From contig CAWJJQ010000009.1 in the NCBI GenBank assembly GCA_963843255.1, forward strand, positions 992,001 through 1,056,000: DNA of 64,000 bases. The letters run 5' to 3'. The stretch comes from Bog-159 sp963843255. Lineage in GTDB: Bacteria; Acidobacteriota; Terriglobia; Bryobacterales; Bryobacteraceae. The notes below the pieces were generated by a model, which was given only the letters and a program-made list of their open reading frames with translations, made no database searches and had not been told where the DNA came from. The translations under genes were made by a program, and so were the position numbers. Below, one piece after another: positions 52,885-63,300 of the stretch; position 1 is the first letter of the stretch, and each line of letters begins with the position of its first letter.

Positions 52885-55075
52885 ATTGCCGGGTTTCAGA
52901 CGAGAGGATCTTTTCAATGGCGTCTTTCATGCCCGGCTCCCACTTTTCGACGGCATCGTAGCTGCCGATGCCTTTCAGCCGGATGACGCCGTCCCGGCCC
53001 ACAATCCAGTTCTGCGGAATGACGTCGATCTTAAGCGTGTCGCTTGCATAGCTGTAAGCCGGCAGCACCGTGAAGGTGAGTTGGTACTCGGCCATGACGG
53101 GAGCAATCAATCCCGGGTTATCGTCCATGTTGAGGGAGAGAAACACGACGTCCTTGCGATCTTTGTATTGCTCGATCAGTTCTTGCAGGCGAGGCAACTC
53201 CCCGCGGCAGAACATTCAAAAGGAGGCCCAGAAGTTCAGAAACACGATCTTGCCCTTCAGATCCGCGAGCTGCCAGGTTTTGCCTTGGAGGTCAGTCAAC
53301 TGAAAGGGAGGCAGCGGGTCCGCGGAGTTCTCCCAGGTCAGATGGTTTTGGGCCGCGATTGCATCGGCGCGGCGCGTGTACCAGAATTTCCAGCTTTCGT
53401 CCGAACCGCCCAGCCTGGTCCAGAGTTGGTGAGCATCCTGGGCGAGGTCGTCTTTTTCGCCGGGGGCAGGAAGGCTGCCGGAATCCAGGCGGGCGAGCAA
53501 GGCGCTCTGGTAATATGCCATGGCATCCAACTGATGGCCTTCGAGCTCCACGAGGCGCGCCTCCAGGAGCCAATAGGAGGATTCCTGACGGGCGTAAGCC
53601 TTGCGGAACTCATCCTTGTTATTGATCTGGGATTTTAGGGCGCGCAGGGGCGCATCCGCCTGCACGAGAATGTCCCGTGCTTTGCCGGCTTGATTCAAGC
53701 GCACATAGGCATCCGCCAGGTAGAAATAGACTGAAAATTTCGTGTAGACACGCCAGAAGGCGCCATCCTCGATATCTTTCTTTGAGGCGGAGCGGTCGTC
53801 GAAAGGCTGCTTGGATTCTATGGCGAACTGCTCCAGACTGTTTTGGGCGAGTTGAAGCTGGAGCCGGGGTTGGAGTTTCCTGATGGAAAGGGCGACGACG
53901 AGCTGGAAATCGGTAACGAAGTCGAGAGGCGCGGGACCCTTATCGGCGTGCGCTATCGCGAGCATTTTCGTTACACAGGAATCCACTTCCGCGGGCGGCG
54001 AATCGTCGAGGTTTTCGAGAGCTTGCAGGCGGTCGAACCAAAAGTAATAGGAATTGGGGTGTTGCTTGATCCAGGCATCCGTTTGCTTGAGCAGATCGCT
54101 GTAATAAGCCTTCTTCTTGTCTACTGGGGCGTCGGAGCCCGGATACGCATGATCCTCGTACCACTGCGTGCGTTGAGGCAGGCTCGAATTGGAAGGAAAG
54201 CGGCGGGCGCTTTGAGTGGCCGCCCAAGAGGACTGTTTTTCTTCGTTTGTCAGCTTGTAGCCGTCCTCAAGCGCGCGCCACCACTGGCGGACGTCCTCCA
54301 GATTCAGGGCGCGGAGATGCGCGAGGTCGGCTGCAATCTGCTTGCGCAGCGCGTCGTAACCGGACGGAGAATGGGCGGCAAATTCGAGCGGCCAGAGAGT
54401 GGCATACGCACCCAACGCCTCGGGATCCGTGCGCGGTTGGATAATCTGCCGGAGTTGCGACGCGGCCTGGCGGGTCATCTCGCCGTCGCCCAGCCCGCTA
54501 ATCGCAGAGTAGCCCTCCAGGGCGGACGGGCATGCATGAAGAAACGCTTTGGCGTGTGAAATGGCTTTGGGTTTGTCGAGGAAATTCGGCGCGGAGTAAA
54601 TCGAGACCAACTGCAAATGAGGCCAGGGAAAGGCCGGGGTCTTCTCAAGTGCGGCGGTGAACAACTGGATTGCCCGCGGCGTGTCCGTGCCAAGCAGAGT
54701 TATGCCGTAAAGATACGAGATGTAGCCATCATCGGGCCGCTGATCGTGAAGGGCCTTGTACTCGTCGATTACTTTCAGGCGGTCCGCCGGAGTGTTCGCG
54801 TTCGACATGCCGCCGATGTAGGCGCGCTGAACGAACACGTCGCCGGGATAGCGTTGCATCAGGGCGCGAATGGCGGAGCGGCGCGCTTGCAGGAAATCGT
54901 ACTTGGACTGGTCCGGTGTTTGATTACCGGGAACCTGGTCGAGCGCCGATTGTAGGTCTGGTGAGGGAGCACAAATAGGTGTGGTTTGCGCACACACCGA
55001 GGGAGCTAAAGCGGCAAGACACGCGAGTAGCAAAACCGCCGGCAGCGCATATCGGTTCCGGAGCGTAGCGCTCAC
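52883..55075 (-). CDS. Putative selenoprotein: TPR-like secreted protein with C-terminal TlpA/thioredoxin domain (UxxC)
   Basis: From GTG 55075 (GGAGG 5 nt upstream) the frame runs 619 codons to TGA at 53216-53218, then continues in the same frame for 110 codons to TAG at 52883. The 730-residue product has a signal peptide (~1-28, VCAQ), a long helical TPR-like region (~30-585) and a thioredoxin/TlpA domain (~590-725). The domain reads LKGKIVFLNFWASF-U-MFCRGELPRL. TGA (codon 620) sits exactly where TlpA proteins have the first Cys of W-C-x-x-C, with C623 the second. Cis-proline is P687 (DVIPQNW), and GRDGVIRLKG follows. No other stop or frameshift is seen. A SECIS-like hairpin follows the TGA. 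The Sec decoding genes are not in this window. A nonsense mutation is the alternative. Confidence 0.78.
53179..53213 (-). promoter_or_regulatory. SECIS-like hairpin just downstream of the in-frame TGA
   Basis: In the mRNA (minus strand), GUUCU-GC at 53213-53207 pairs with GC-A-AGAAC at 53186-53179 with one bulged A. A small internal loop follows, then GCGGGG (53205-53200) pairs with CCUCGC (53194-53189) under a 5-nt loop AGUUG. The apical loop begins 16 nt after the UGA and contains the G and U residues expected of bacterial SECIS elements. The fold is by eye. Confidence 0.55.
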
Positions 55076-55096
55076 GACAGCCTCCTTTCTAAGGAA

Positions 55097-55673
55097 CCGC
55101 GCAAAACGGGGCCACGGCCGCGCCGCCACTATCCCGCGAGTTCCTATCCTTTCCAGGCGGCGCGGACACGCGCCCCTTTGCGCTTCTGAGGACCGCGCAA
55201 AACGGGGCCACGGCCGCGCCGCTATGGAAACCGCGGAGTTCCTATCCTTACCAGGCGGCGCGGGACACGCGTCCCTTTGCGCTTTTTAAAGAACCGCGCA
55301 AAACGGGCCGCCCCGCGCCGCTTGGAAACTGCGGAGTTCCTCTCCTAACTGGCGGCGCGGGATACGCGTCCCTTTGCGCTTTTTAAAGAACCGCGCAAAA
55401 CGGGCCGCCCCGCGCCGCTTGGAAACTGCGGAGTTCCTCTCCTAACTGGCGGCGCGGGATACGCGTCCCTTTGCGCTTTTTTAAAGAACCGCGCAAAACG
55501 GGCCGCCCCGCGCCGCTGGAAACTGCGGAGTTCCTCTCCTAACTGGCGGCGCGGGATACGCGTCCCTTTGCGCTTTTAAAGAACCGCGCAAAACGGGGCC
55601 ACGGCCGCGCCGCCACTATCCCGTGAGTTCCTGTCTCTCCTGGCGGCGCGGACACGCGCCCCTTTGCGCTTCT
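55097..55673. repeat. 94-bp palindromic repeat, array 3 (six units, types A and B)
   Basis: Units start at 55097 (B), 55193 (hybrid), 55294 (A), 55391 (A), 55489 (A) and 55584 (B); lengths are 94-101 bp. Type B has CCGCGCCGCC / GGCGGCGCGG in the middle stem where type A has CCCGCGCCGC / GCGGCGCGGG, so both arms change together. The array fills the spacer between the start of the putative selenoprotein and the hipBA promoter. Orientation is the same as arrays 1 and 2. Confidence 0.9.
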
Positions 55674-55752
55674 AAAAGTATACAGACTTGGACGCCTCAC
55701 CTTGCCGCTATCATTCCCGGCCGGCACGCAATCCCGGACGGGCCGATCTGAA

Positions 55753-55809
55753 TGCCTGATATATTAGGCAAAACGTTGGTAGCCTGGCAAAATGCCTAAT
55801 ATAATAGGC
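55753..55809. promoter_or_regulatory. hipBA promoter with two palindromic operators
   Basis: Operator 1 is TGCCTGATATATTAGGCA (55753-55770); operator 2 is GCCTAATATAATAGGC (55794-55809). They share the form GCCTRATATWWTAGGC. A -35 TTGGTA (55776-55781) and -10 TATAAT (55800-55805) are 18 nt apart; the -10 lies inside operator 2. The start of transcription would fall on the ATG at 55812, so the mRNA is leaderless and repressor binding would cover the -10. Confidence 0.7.
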
Positions 55810-55811
55810 GA

Positions 55812-56090
55812 ATGCTCCAGCTCAACACGGTCGGCGAACAGATCGCCGCAAACCGCAAAAAGCTCAAACTGAGTCAGGCCGAACTCTCGCGCCAGGCGGG
55901 TATCAGCCGAGCCACGCTCGATGCGCTTGAGAATGGACGCGCCGGCGAACTGGGCTTTTCGAAAGTTGCCAAATTGCTCGCTGCGCTTGGGCTTGAGTTG
56001 ACGCTGCAACCCGCAAGCTCTACCCGCCCGACGCTGGACGACCTGATGCAAGAGGATCGCGATGATCAAGGTCTGGACCGACGCCGCTGA
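55812..56090 (+). CDS. hipB: HipB-type antitoxin and repressor
   Basis: A 92-residue XRE-family protein. HTH at about residues 16-38 (LSQAELSRQAGISRATLDALENG), followed by KVAKLLAALGLELTL, the usual HipB arrangement. It should bind the two palindromes just upstream and repress the operon together with HipA. It overlaps hipA by 29 nt. No ribosome site precedes the ATG. Confidence 0.9.
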   Translation: MLQLNTVGEQIAANRKKLKLSQAELSRQAGISRATLDALENGRAGELGFSKVAKLLAALGLELTLQPASSTRPTLDDLMQEDRDDQGLDRRR

Positions 56091-57291
56091 AGCGGGACTA
56101 CTCGACCGTTACGGCGAGCGCGGCAGCACGTTCGCCTACCTGCCGGACACACCCGGCACGCGCGCGGTATCTGTCACGATGCCCGTGCGCCTTCCGTCCT
56201 GGAGTGTGCCTTTTGGTCTGCCACCCGTTTTCGAAATGAATCTGCCCGAAGGCTTCCTGCGCGAGCGTCTGCGCCTTACTTTCGCGAAAGCCACCGGCAC
56301 CTTTGACGAACTTGACCTGCTAACAGTCGTCGGCCGCTCGCAGGTGGGCCGCATCCGCTATACCGGCGATAACGAGCAGTTGCGCGAGGACGTACCGTTT
56401 CAGTCGGTCGATGAGATTCTCGCACAGAAGCGCGGTGGCGACCTGTTCCGCTACCTGGTGGAGAAGTTCGCGTCTTTCTCAGGCATCAGCGGCGTGCAGC
56501 CCAAGATCCTGGTGCGTGACGAAAAGGCCTTCGCCGAAATGAAGCCTACAGGACGGAGGCTTTCGCAGAGCCATAAGGGCGCGACGCACATCGTGAAGCT
56601 GTGGGAGCCGGATGAATATCCGCAACTGGCCGCCAACGAGTATTTCTGCCTTACGGCCGCGCGCAAATGCGGACTCGAGGTGCCCCCCTTTCGCCTGGCC
56701 GAAGAGGGCATGGCGCTGGTCATCGACCGGTTCGATCTGCGAATGGATGGGACCTATCGTGGATTCGAGGATTTTTGCGTTCTTAATGCCCGCAGGACGG
56801 AGGAGAAATATCGCGGAAGCTACGAGACCTCGGTGATGAAGCGATTCGCGCAATTCGCGAATTCCACGCATGTGAACGAGGATCTGGAGAAGCTCTTCAC
56901 CCTGATTGCGTTAAATTGCGCCATTCGGAATGGCGATGCGCACCTCAAGAATTTCGGGATCGTTTATGACGACGTTCAGGGTGAAGCCCGGCTCACGCCG
57001 GTGTACGACCTTGTGACGACGTCCGTCTACCTCGCCAAAGACAGCCTGGCCCTGACTCTCAACGGTTCGACCCAGTGGCCGACGGCAAAAGAACTGAGAA
57101 GGCTCGGCGAAACGCGGGCTGGCGGCACGCCCGCGAGGATCAGGCAGATGTTGGAACGTGTCGATCAAGCGATCCAAAATACGGCAACGGAAGTCCGCTC
57201 CTATATGGAGCAGCACCCGGAATTTGCCGGGATTGGACAACGGATGCTACAGCAATGGGAGAGCGGCTCCGAAGTCTCGTTACGTGGCTGA
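56062..57291 (+). CDS. hipA: HipA-type serine/threonine kinase toxin
   Basis: A 409-residue kinase. N-terminal Couple_hipA-like region (~1-110), then SGISGVQPKILV (P-loop region), HIVKLWEPDEYPQLAANEYF, a catalytic loop in NCAIRNGDAHLKNFG and a metal-binding Asp in TPVYDLVTT. HipA kinases phosphorylate targets such as glutamyl-tRNA synthetase and trigger dormancy. The N-terminus is shorter than in E. coli HipA and closer to the divergent single-operon HipA forms. It is neutralised by the upstream HipB. Confidence 0.88.
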   Translation: MIKVWTDAAEAGLLDRYGERGSTFAYLPDTPGTRAVSVTMPVRLPSWSVPFGLPPVFEMNLPEGFLRERLRLTFAKATGTFDELDLLTVVGRSQVGRIRYTGDNEQLREDVPFQSVDEILAQKRGGDLFRYLVEKFASFSGISGVQPKILVRDEKAFAEMKPTGRRLSQSHKGATHIVKLWEPDEYPQLAANEYFCLTAARKCGLEVPPFRLAEEGMALVIDRFDLRMDGTYRGFEDFCVLNARRTEEKYRGSYETSVMKRFAQFANSTHVNEDLEKLFTLIALNCAIRNGDAHLKNFGIVYDDVQGEARLTPVYDLVTTSVYLAKDSLALTLNGSTQWPTAKELRRLGETRAGGTPARIRQMLERVDQAIQNTATEVRSYMEQHPEFAGIGQRMLQQWESGSEVSLRG

Positions 57292-57325
57292 GACCTGTTT
57301 TTGATACGGTTGGCGGGCCCACACC

Positions 57326-57356
57326 AAAAAAAAGCGGGCGCTGGCAAGGCGCCCGC
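57326..57356 (-). terminator. Rho-independent terminator of the giant beta-repeat gene
   Basis: GCGGGCGC (57334-57341) and GCGCCCGC (57349-57356) form a perfect 8-bp stem with a 7-nt loop, followed on the minus strand by eight U (57326-57333). It lies 28 nt past the stop of the gene starting at 63518 and about 35 nt past the convergent hipA stop. Confidence 0.9.
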
Positions 57357-57383
57357 CGGCAAGCTTGCTGGAAGAAACCCCGA

Positions 57384-60300
57384 TTAGTGCTTGCCGATGT
57401 AAGTCATGTAGCCGATCGCCAGCGCGTCCTTGGAATCCGGCGAGGCCCATAGCCCACGCAGCAGTTGCTTCCGGCTGGTTTTCATGAGGGCTTTCAGGTC
57501 TACACCGCATTCGAACCGCGCATGATTCATGGCGCTCATCGCGTTGTAGGCCGTGGCACTGACGGGTGCGAGGCCCATGGAACCGGCGAAACCGGCATCG
57601 CCCGTGGCTGAGGGGACCGGTGCTACCGCAGCCGAGCCCGCCACATCCATCCTATGGAATCCGTGCAGGGCCGCGCCCGCGAAAGCGGCTGGGGACGGCG
57701 TCACGACCAGTTCCCTGCGCGCCTGGCTGAAGACCGGGGCGAGCGCCGGAACCCGCATCATTCTCGGGGCCGCTACTGCCACTCCAAAGTGCCCGAAGCC
57801 GTGTCCCATAGCGGGGCGCCGCAACGCCGGGCTGGCAATCGCGGTCAAGATTGGACTCGAAGCCGTAAGCGCCCCGCTCGCCACCGTCAGAACCACGCTG
57901 CCGGCCTGATAGGAGATGACGAAATGCTCACTGCCGTTGATCGCCAGGCCGTTCACCGTGGCGAAAGTCGTGCTGTTCAAAGACGACGCCGTCAGGATCG
58001 TGAACGTCTCGCCTACCGTGGGAGTAAAGCCCGTCCCCAGCGCGATGTTGAGCGTTCCACCCAGCGAAGCGGCTTGAGTCACCTTGAGTTGGTCGTACTT
58101 GGCGCCCGCGGTGGCCCCGTTGATCTGGATATCCAAGGCCCCCGTGGAATTCTGCGTGTAGGTGTCCGCTACGCTCAGTTTGCCCGTCACGGTGGCCGAA
58201 TCGCCAGGTGTCAGAATGCTCGAATCGACCACGTTGTAGCCCAGTGTGCCGACGCCGTCCAGCGTGCCGCCGTTTACCGCCAGCGTACCCAGGCTGGTGG
58301 AGGTCAGGGTGCCGTCGACTTTGGCCGTGCCGCCGGTTTGCGTGAAGTTGAAGCTGCTGCCACCCACGGTGAAGATGGTGAGCGCGGAAACAGTGAACAG
58401 GCCCGCATTGGTGAAACTGCCGCCCGCGGTAGTAAACGATGCTCCGGAGTTCAGCTTGAAACTGCCCGTCGCGGCGTTGTTGGTTAAGCCGGCCAGGATC
58501 TTGTTGTTGCCGAAATCCAGCATCTGTCCCGCGCCATTCAGCGTGATATTGGCCGCGTTGGTGGCGATGGTTGTGCCGCTGGCGCCGAACTGCAGGGTGC
58601 CGCTGAGGTTGTAGCTGCCGCCCGTCAGAGTGGTGCCCAAGAAATTCGTCAGCGCTCCGCCGGCCGAAGTGCCGATCTGCATCATGTCTCCGGCGGCCAC
58701 CTCGAGCGTGCCGGTGTTGTTCAGTCCGGCGGAGGTGGGCAGAATGACCAGCGGCGCCGCCTGGTTGGCGAACAGCAGACCCGTGTTGGCGATGCCCAGG
58801 TTCGAAAGGGTGCCCGAACCCTGGATGGTGCTCTTGTTGGTAAAGGTAATTCCCGATCCCACACCCGCCATGGCGCCGTTGGTCAGAGTCAGGCTGCCGG
58901 CTCCGCTTAGCGTGGAGGCGGCCTTAACATCCAGCGTGCCGTTGATCGCGATGGTACCGGTATTGGTATCCGTGGTGGCCGTGGAAAGGGCCAGGGAAGC
59001 GCCGGTCCCCACTGTCATTGCGCCTGAGTTCGTAAAATATCCGACTGAAGCGCTGTCTGTTGTATCGTTGTTGGCGCCGATGGTCACCGTCGCATTGGTG
59101 TTGTTAGTCAGCTTGCCGCTGATCGAGATGCTATTCGCGGTGCCGCCCAGGTTGGAGTCATTCGTCGATAAGGTGCCGGCGTTGGTCAGTCCGCCGGTGA
59201 TGGTGAGCTTCCCGCCCTGCTCCGCGTCCAACGTGCCGGAATTGGTGAGCGCGCCGCCGGAGGCTACGGTCATGGACCCGCCGTTCAGCGAGATGGCACC
59301 CGTGTTCGAATCCGCGCCGGTAGCGGTCAGTTTGAGGGTCGCGAACTTATCGACCGTCACGTTTCCGCCGTTCGACAGCAGGCCCACACTGGCCACGTCC
59401 GCGTTATCGCCGTTTACACCCACGGTCATGTTCGCCCCGGTATTGTTGGTCAGGGTGCCGGTCACCGTGATGGTATTCGCGCCGCCCCTCAGGTTGCCGT
59501 TGTTGGTGGTGAGGGTGCCGCTGTTGGTCAGATTGCCGCTGACAGTGAAGGCGCTCTTTTTCTCCAGGTCAAGCGTGCCGGAGTTGGTGAAGGAGCCAGC
59601 CTGCATGGCGAGAGTGCCGCCACTCACCGTAATGGCGCCGGAATTCGTATCCGCGCCCGTGCCGGTGAGGTTCATTTTGGCGCCTGTATCCACTGTCACG
59701 GTGCCGGAGTTGGCTAGCTGGCCGACGTTGGCGGTATCGGTAGTGTCGTTGTTGGCGCCGACGGTGACGGTGTCGCCGGTATTGTTGGTCAGGGTGCCGG
59801 TCACCGTCAGAGTATTCGCGCCGCCGCCAAGATTCAAACTATTTGTGGCGACGGTGCCGCTATTGGTCAGGTTGCCGGAAACGGTCAGTGCGCTGGCCTG
59901 CTCCAGGTCCATCGTGCCGGAGTTGGTGAATGCGCCCGCGGTAGTGAAGCTGCCGCCCGCGCCTACGCGGAATAGTGCGCCGGTCGAATTGGTATTGAAG
60001 TTCGCCAGCAGGTTGTTGCCGCTTTGGTCGAGCAGCTTCGCGTTGAGCCCGTTGAGTGTCAGGTTGGCTGCGTTGGTCGTCAGGCTGCTGCCAGTTGCGC
60101 CGAACTGCAGCGTGCCGGCGATGTTGTAGGTCCCCCGCGTGAGGGTGTTACTCGCGAAGTTAGTCAGGCTGCCGCTAACCCTGAAAGTGTCGCCGCTTCC
60201 AACCGTCAGCGTGCCGTTATTGGTGAAGTTCCCGGCTGTGGTGAAGTTCCGTCCCGGGCCCAGTGTGAAACTGCCGGCAGCAGTATTCACCGCAAAATGG

Positions 60301-63300
60301 GTCAATGCATTGACGCCCGTGCCGTTTACTATCTTCGAAGCGGCGCCGGTCAGAATAATGTTCGCCGCATTGGTGATGATGTTTGCGTTGTCGAATTGCA
60401 GCGTGCCGCCGTTGACATTGTAAGTCCCGCCGGTCAGGGTGCTGGTGGTGCTGTTGAAGTTGTTGAACGGACCGGCGGTGATATCCAGCAGGCTGCCCGT
60501 ATTCACCTGGACCGTGCCGTTATTGGTGAATCCGCTGCTATTTGGCTTGATGTAGAGGGGCGTAGTGTTATTTGCCAGCACCGTGCCTTTGTTGACGAAA
60601 CCCAGCACGGTATTCCCGATATTGCCGGAGCCCTCGATAGTGTTCGAACTGGTCAGCACCTCCGTTCCGGCCACGCCTTCGATGTAGTTGTAGGGACTAT
60701 TTGATAGAACCACGGTTCCATTTCCATTAAGCGTGGTGTTACCGTTGATCGAGAGGAACGTGTAGGTGGAGCTGGAGTTTAATTGGATAGAGCCGGTGTT
60801 GTTAATGGTGCCCTTCACGTAGAGGTTAAAGCTATCCGGAACTTGCAGCGTGGACGCCAGGTTGAGCGTATTAGTGGAGCCGTCCAGGGTGGTGCCGCTA
60901 TTCGCAAGGTAGGTGCCCGCGCCGTTCATGGTGCCGCCGGCTATCGTCACGCCGCCTTGGAGCGCAATCGTGGATCCACTTCCCGCGGTGATGGTGCCGC
61001 CCGCGTTCGCGAACGTTCCACCGGATAATGCCATCGACCCGCCGCCGGTGGTCTCCAGAAGTCCGTTGTTCGTAAAAGTTCCATCCGGCTGGATCGTCAG
61101 GACATTGCCGCTGGCCGAGGCGGTGGCGTTGATGGTGCTCTGATTCGTCACCACCAGATCGCCATTGCCGATATTGCCGCCGGGGCCCGTGATGGGCTGC
61201 GCGATGGTGAGTTGATTTCCGGACGAATTGGCTTGAATGAGGTTGTAATTGCTATCCGAGAGCATGATCGACCCGCTCCCTTGCAGCGTAACCGTCGGGC
61301 TGTCAATCAGGAGTTGGGTATAGCTGTTGGTCGAGTTCAATTGGATGGCGCCGGTGTTGTTGATGGCGCCCTTGATGTACAGATTGTCGGAGTTCGGGAC
61401 TTGCAGAGTGGATGCCAGGTTGAGGGTGTTGGCCGAGCCGTCCAACTCGGTGGCGCTGTTCGCCACGAAGGTCCCCCCGCCGTTCAGTGTGCCGCCGGTC
61501 ACCGTAACGCCGCCGGACAGATTCACTGTCGACCCGCTGCCCGCGGTGATGGTATGGCCGGCGTTCGCGAACGTCCCGCCGTACAGCGTCAGCATTCCGC
61601 CGCCGGTGGCCTCCAGCAAACCGTTATTTGTGAAAGTGCCGTCGGGTTGAATCGTCAGGATGTTTCCGCTAGCGGACTTGGTGGCGTCGATGGTGGTCTG
61701 GTTCACCACGACCAGATCGCCATTGCCGATGTTGCCGCCGGGACCCGTGATGGGCTGTGCGATGGTGAGCTGGTTTCCAGAGGTATTAGCTTGAATGAGG
61801 TTGTAATCGCTGTCCGAGAGAGTGATTGATCCGGTGCCTTGCAACGTGGTGGCGGCACTGTTCACCAGCAGTTGGGTATAACTGTTCGTAGAATTCAGGC
61901 TGAGCGGCCCATTGTTGTTGATGGTGCCCGCGATGGAAAGGTTGAATGCGTTCGGCACCTGCAGGTTGCTGGAAGTGGTAATCGCGTTCGTCGAGCCATC
62001 CAGTGTGGCGTTTTCGGCGATCATGGTGCCGGTGCCGGCGGTGATTAATTTTCCACCCGCGATGGTCGCGCCATTCAGCACGACGCTTCCACCATTCAGT
62101 GCCTCGATGGTGCCGCTGGTGGCGCCGTTGCTGTTGGTGTAGGCGCCTTGTAACGACAGTGTGCCGCCGCTGGAGGCCTCCATGAGGCCGAGATTGGTGA
62201 CGCCGCCAGAGCCGGGCGAAATGGTCAATATGTTGCCGCTCGCCGAAACCGCGTCCACCACGCCGGATGCCTGATTAGTAAATGCCATCGAGCCGTTGCC
62301 GATGTTGCCGGAGCCGGAGATGGTGTTGTTGACGTTAGTCAGCGAAGTGCTACCGAATATGAGATTGAAGTTACTGTCCGACATCGTCACCGTACCGCCG
62401 CCGGTGAGCGTGACCGCGCCACTAGCAATCAGTTCGACGTAGTTTCCAGTGGACTGTAATTGGACGCTGCCGTTGTTGGTGAACGTGCCCCCTATGGTCG
62501 TGGACATGGCGTTGGGTATTTGGTACGCGCCGTTGTTGGTGACGCTGTTGAGGGTGGGATTGCCGGAAGCCTGGATCAACCCTCCGCCGGCGGTGCTCAG
62601 CGTGCCGCCATTGATGGTGTTACCCTCCAGCGTCACGATCGAACCGCTCCCGGAAGCCAGAATGGTACCGCCAGCGTTGGTGTAGGTATCACCGCTCAGG
62701 ATCAGGTTGGCGCCGGCCGTGGCTTCCAGCGTTCCGGTGTTCGTGACTCCGCTGCTCGTCTGGATCAAGAGCGGCGTGGACTGGTTGGCGTCGATGGTTC
62801 CCTGGTTGACCAGGCCCATCTGACCGAAGCCGAGTTGTCCGGCCCCTTGAATCAGATTGTTGGCGTTAGTCAGCACGTCGGTGCCTGCCGCGCCGTAAAC
62901 CAGGTTGTACGGGCTGTTCGAGAGGGTCACCGTGCCGCCGCCGGTAAGCGTCACGTTTCCGCCGATTACCAGTTCTGCGTAAGTGGTCGTTGAACCGAGC
63001 GTGAGGCCTCCAGTGCCAGTCTTGTCCGAGTTGGTGATCGTGGTTCCGTCGATCGTGAGGATGTTGCCGTTGTTGATGTTCAGGGCGCTGGTGCTGCCGA
63101 TGGTGAGATTGTTGATGGTGTCCGAGCTGACATCGTATTGCACTACGGACGCGGGCGATGAGTTATTGATGATGGCGTTGTTGCCGGCGCCGGGGGAAGT
63201 GCCCAAAGACCAACTGGCAGCCGCGCTCCAGTTTCCCGGCCCGTTGCCCTGCCATGTGTCGTTGGTGATCGCCAAAGGCCGCACGAATGGACGGAAACCG

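Noticed and set aside
52290..52986. Series of ~75-residue open frames (MAARDTRPFALF...) in the 94-bp arrays
   Set aside because: They repeat with the 94-bp unit in rotating frames, and similar ones occur at 27957 and 54981. Products of repeat periodicity, not genes.
53216..53218. TGA as a simple nonsense mutation in a pseudogene
   Set aside because: The downstream domain is intact, the stop is exactly at the active-site Cys and a hairpin follows. Kept as the main alternative, not excluded.
52236..55673. CRISPR array
   Set aside because: Units are contiguous with no unique spacers and are palindromic over their whole length; no cas genes nearby.
58630..60129. 499-residue plus-strand open frame opposite the giant repeat gene
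   Set aside because: Reverse-strand reading of Thr/Asn/Gly repeats gives a Val/Pro/Leu-rich artefact.
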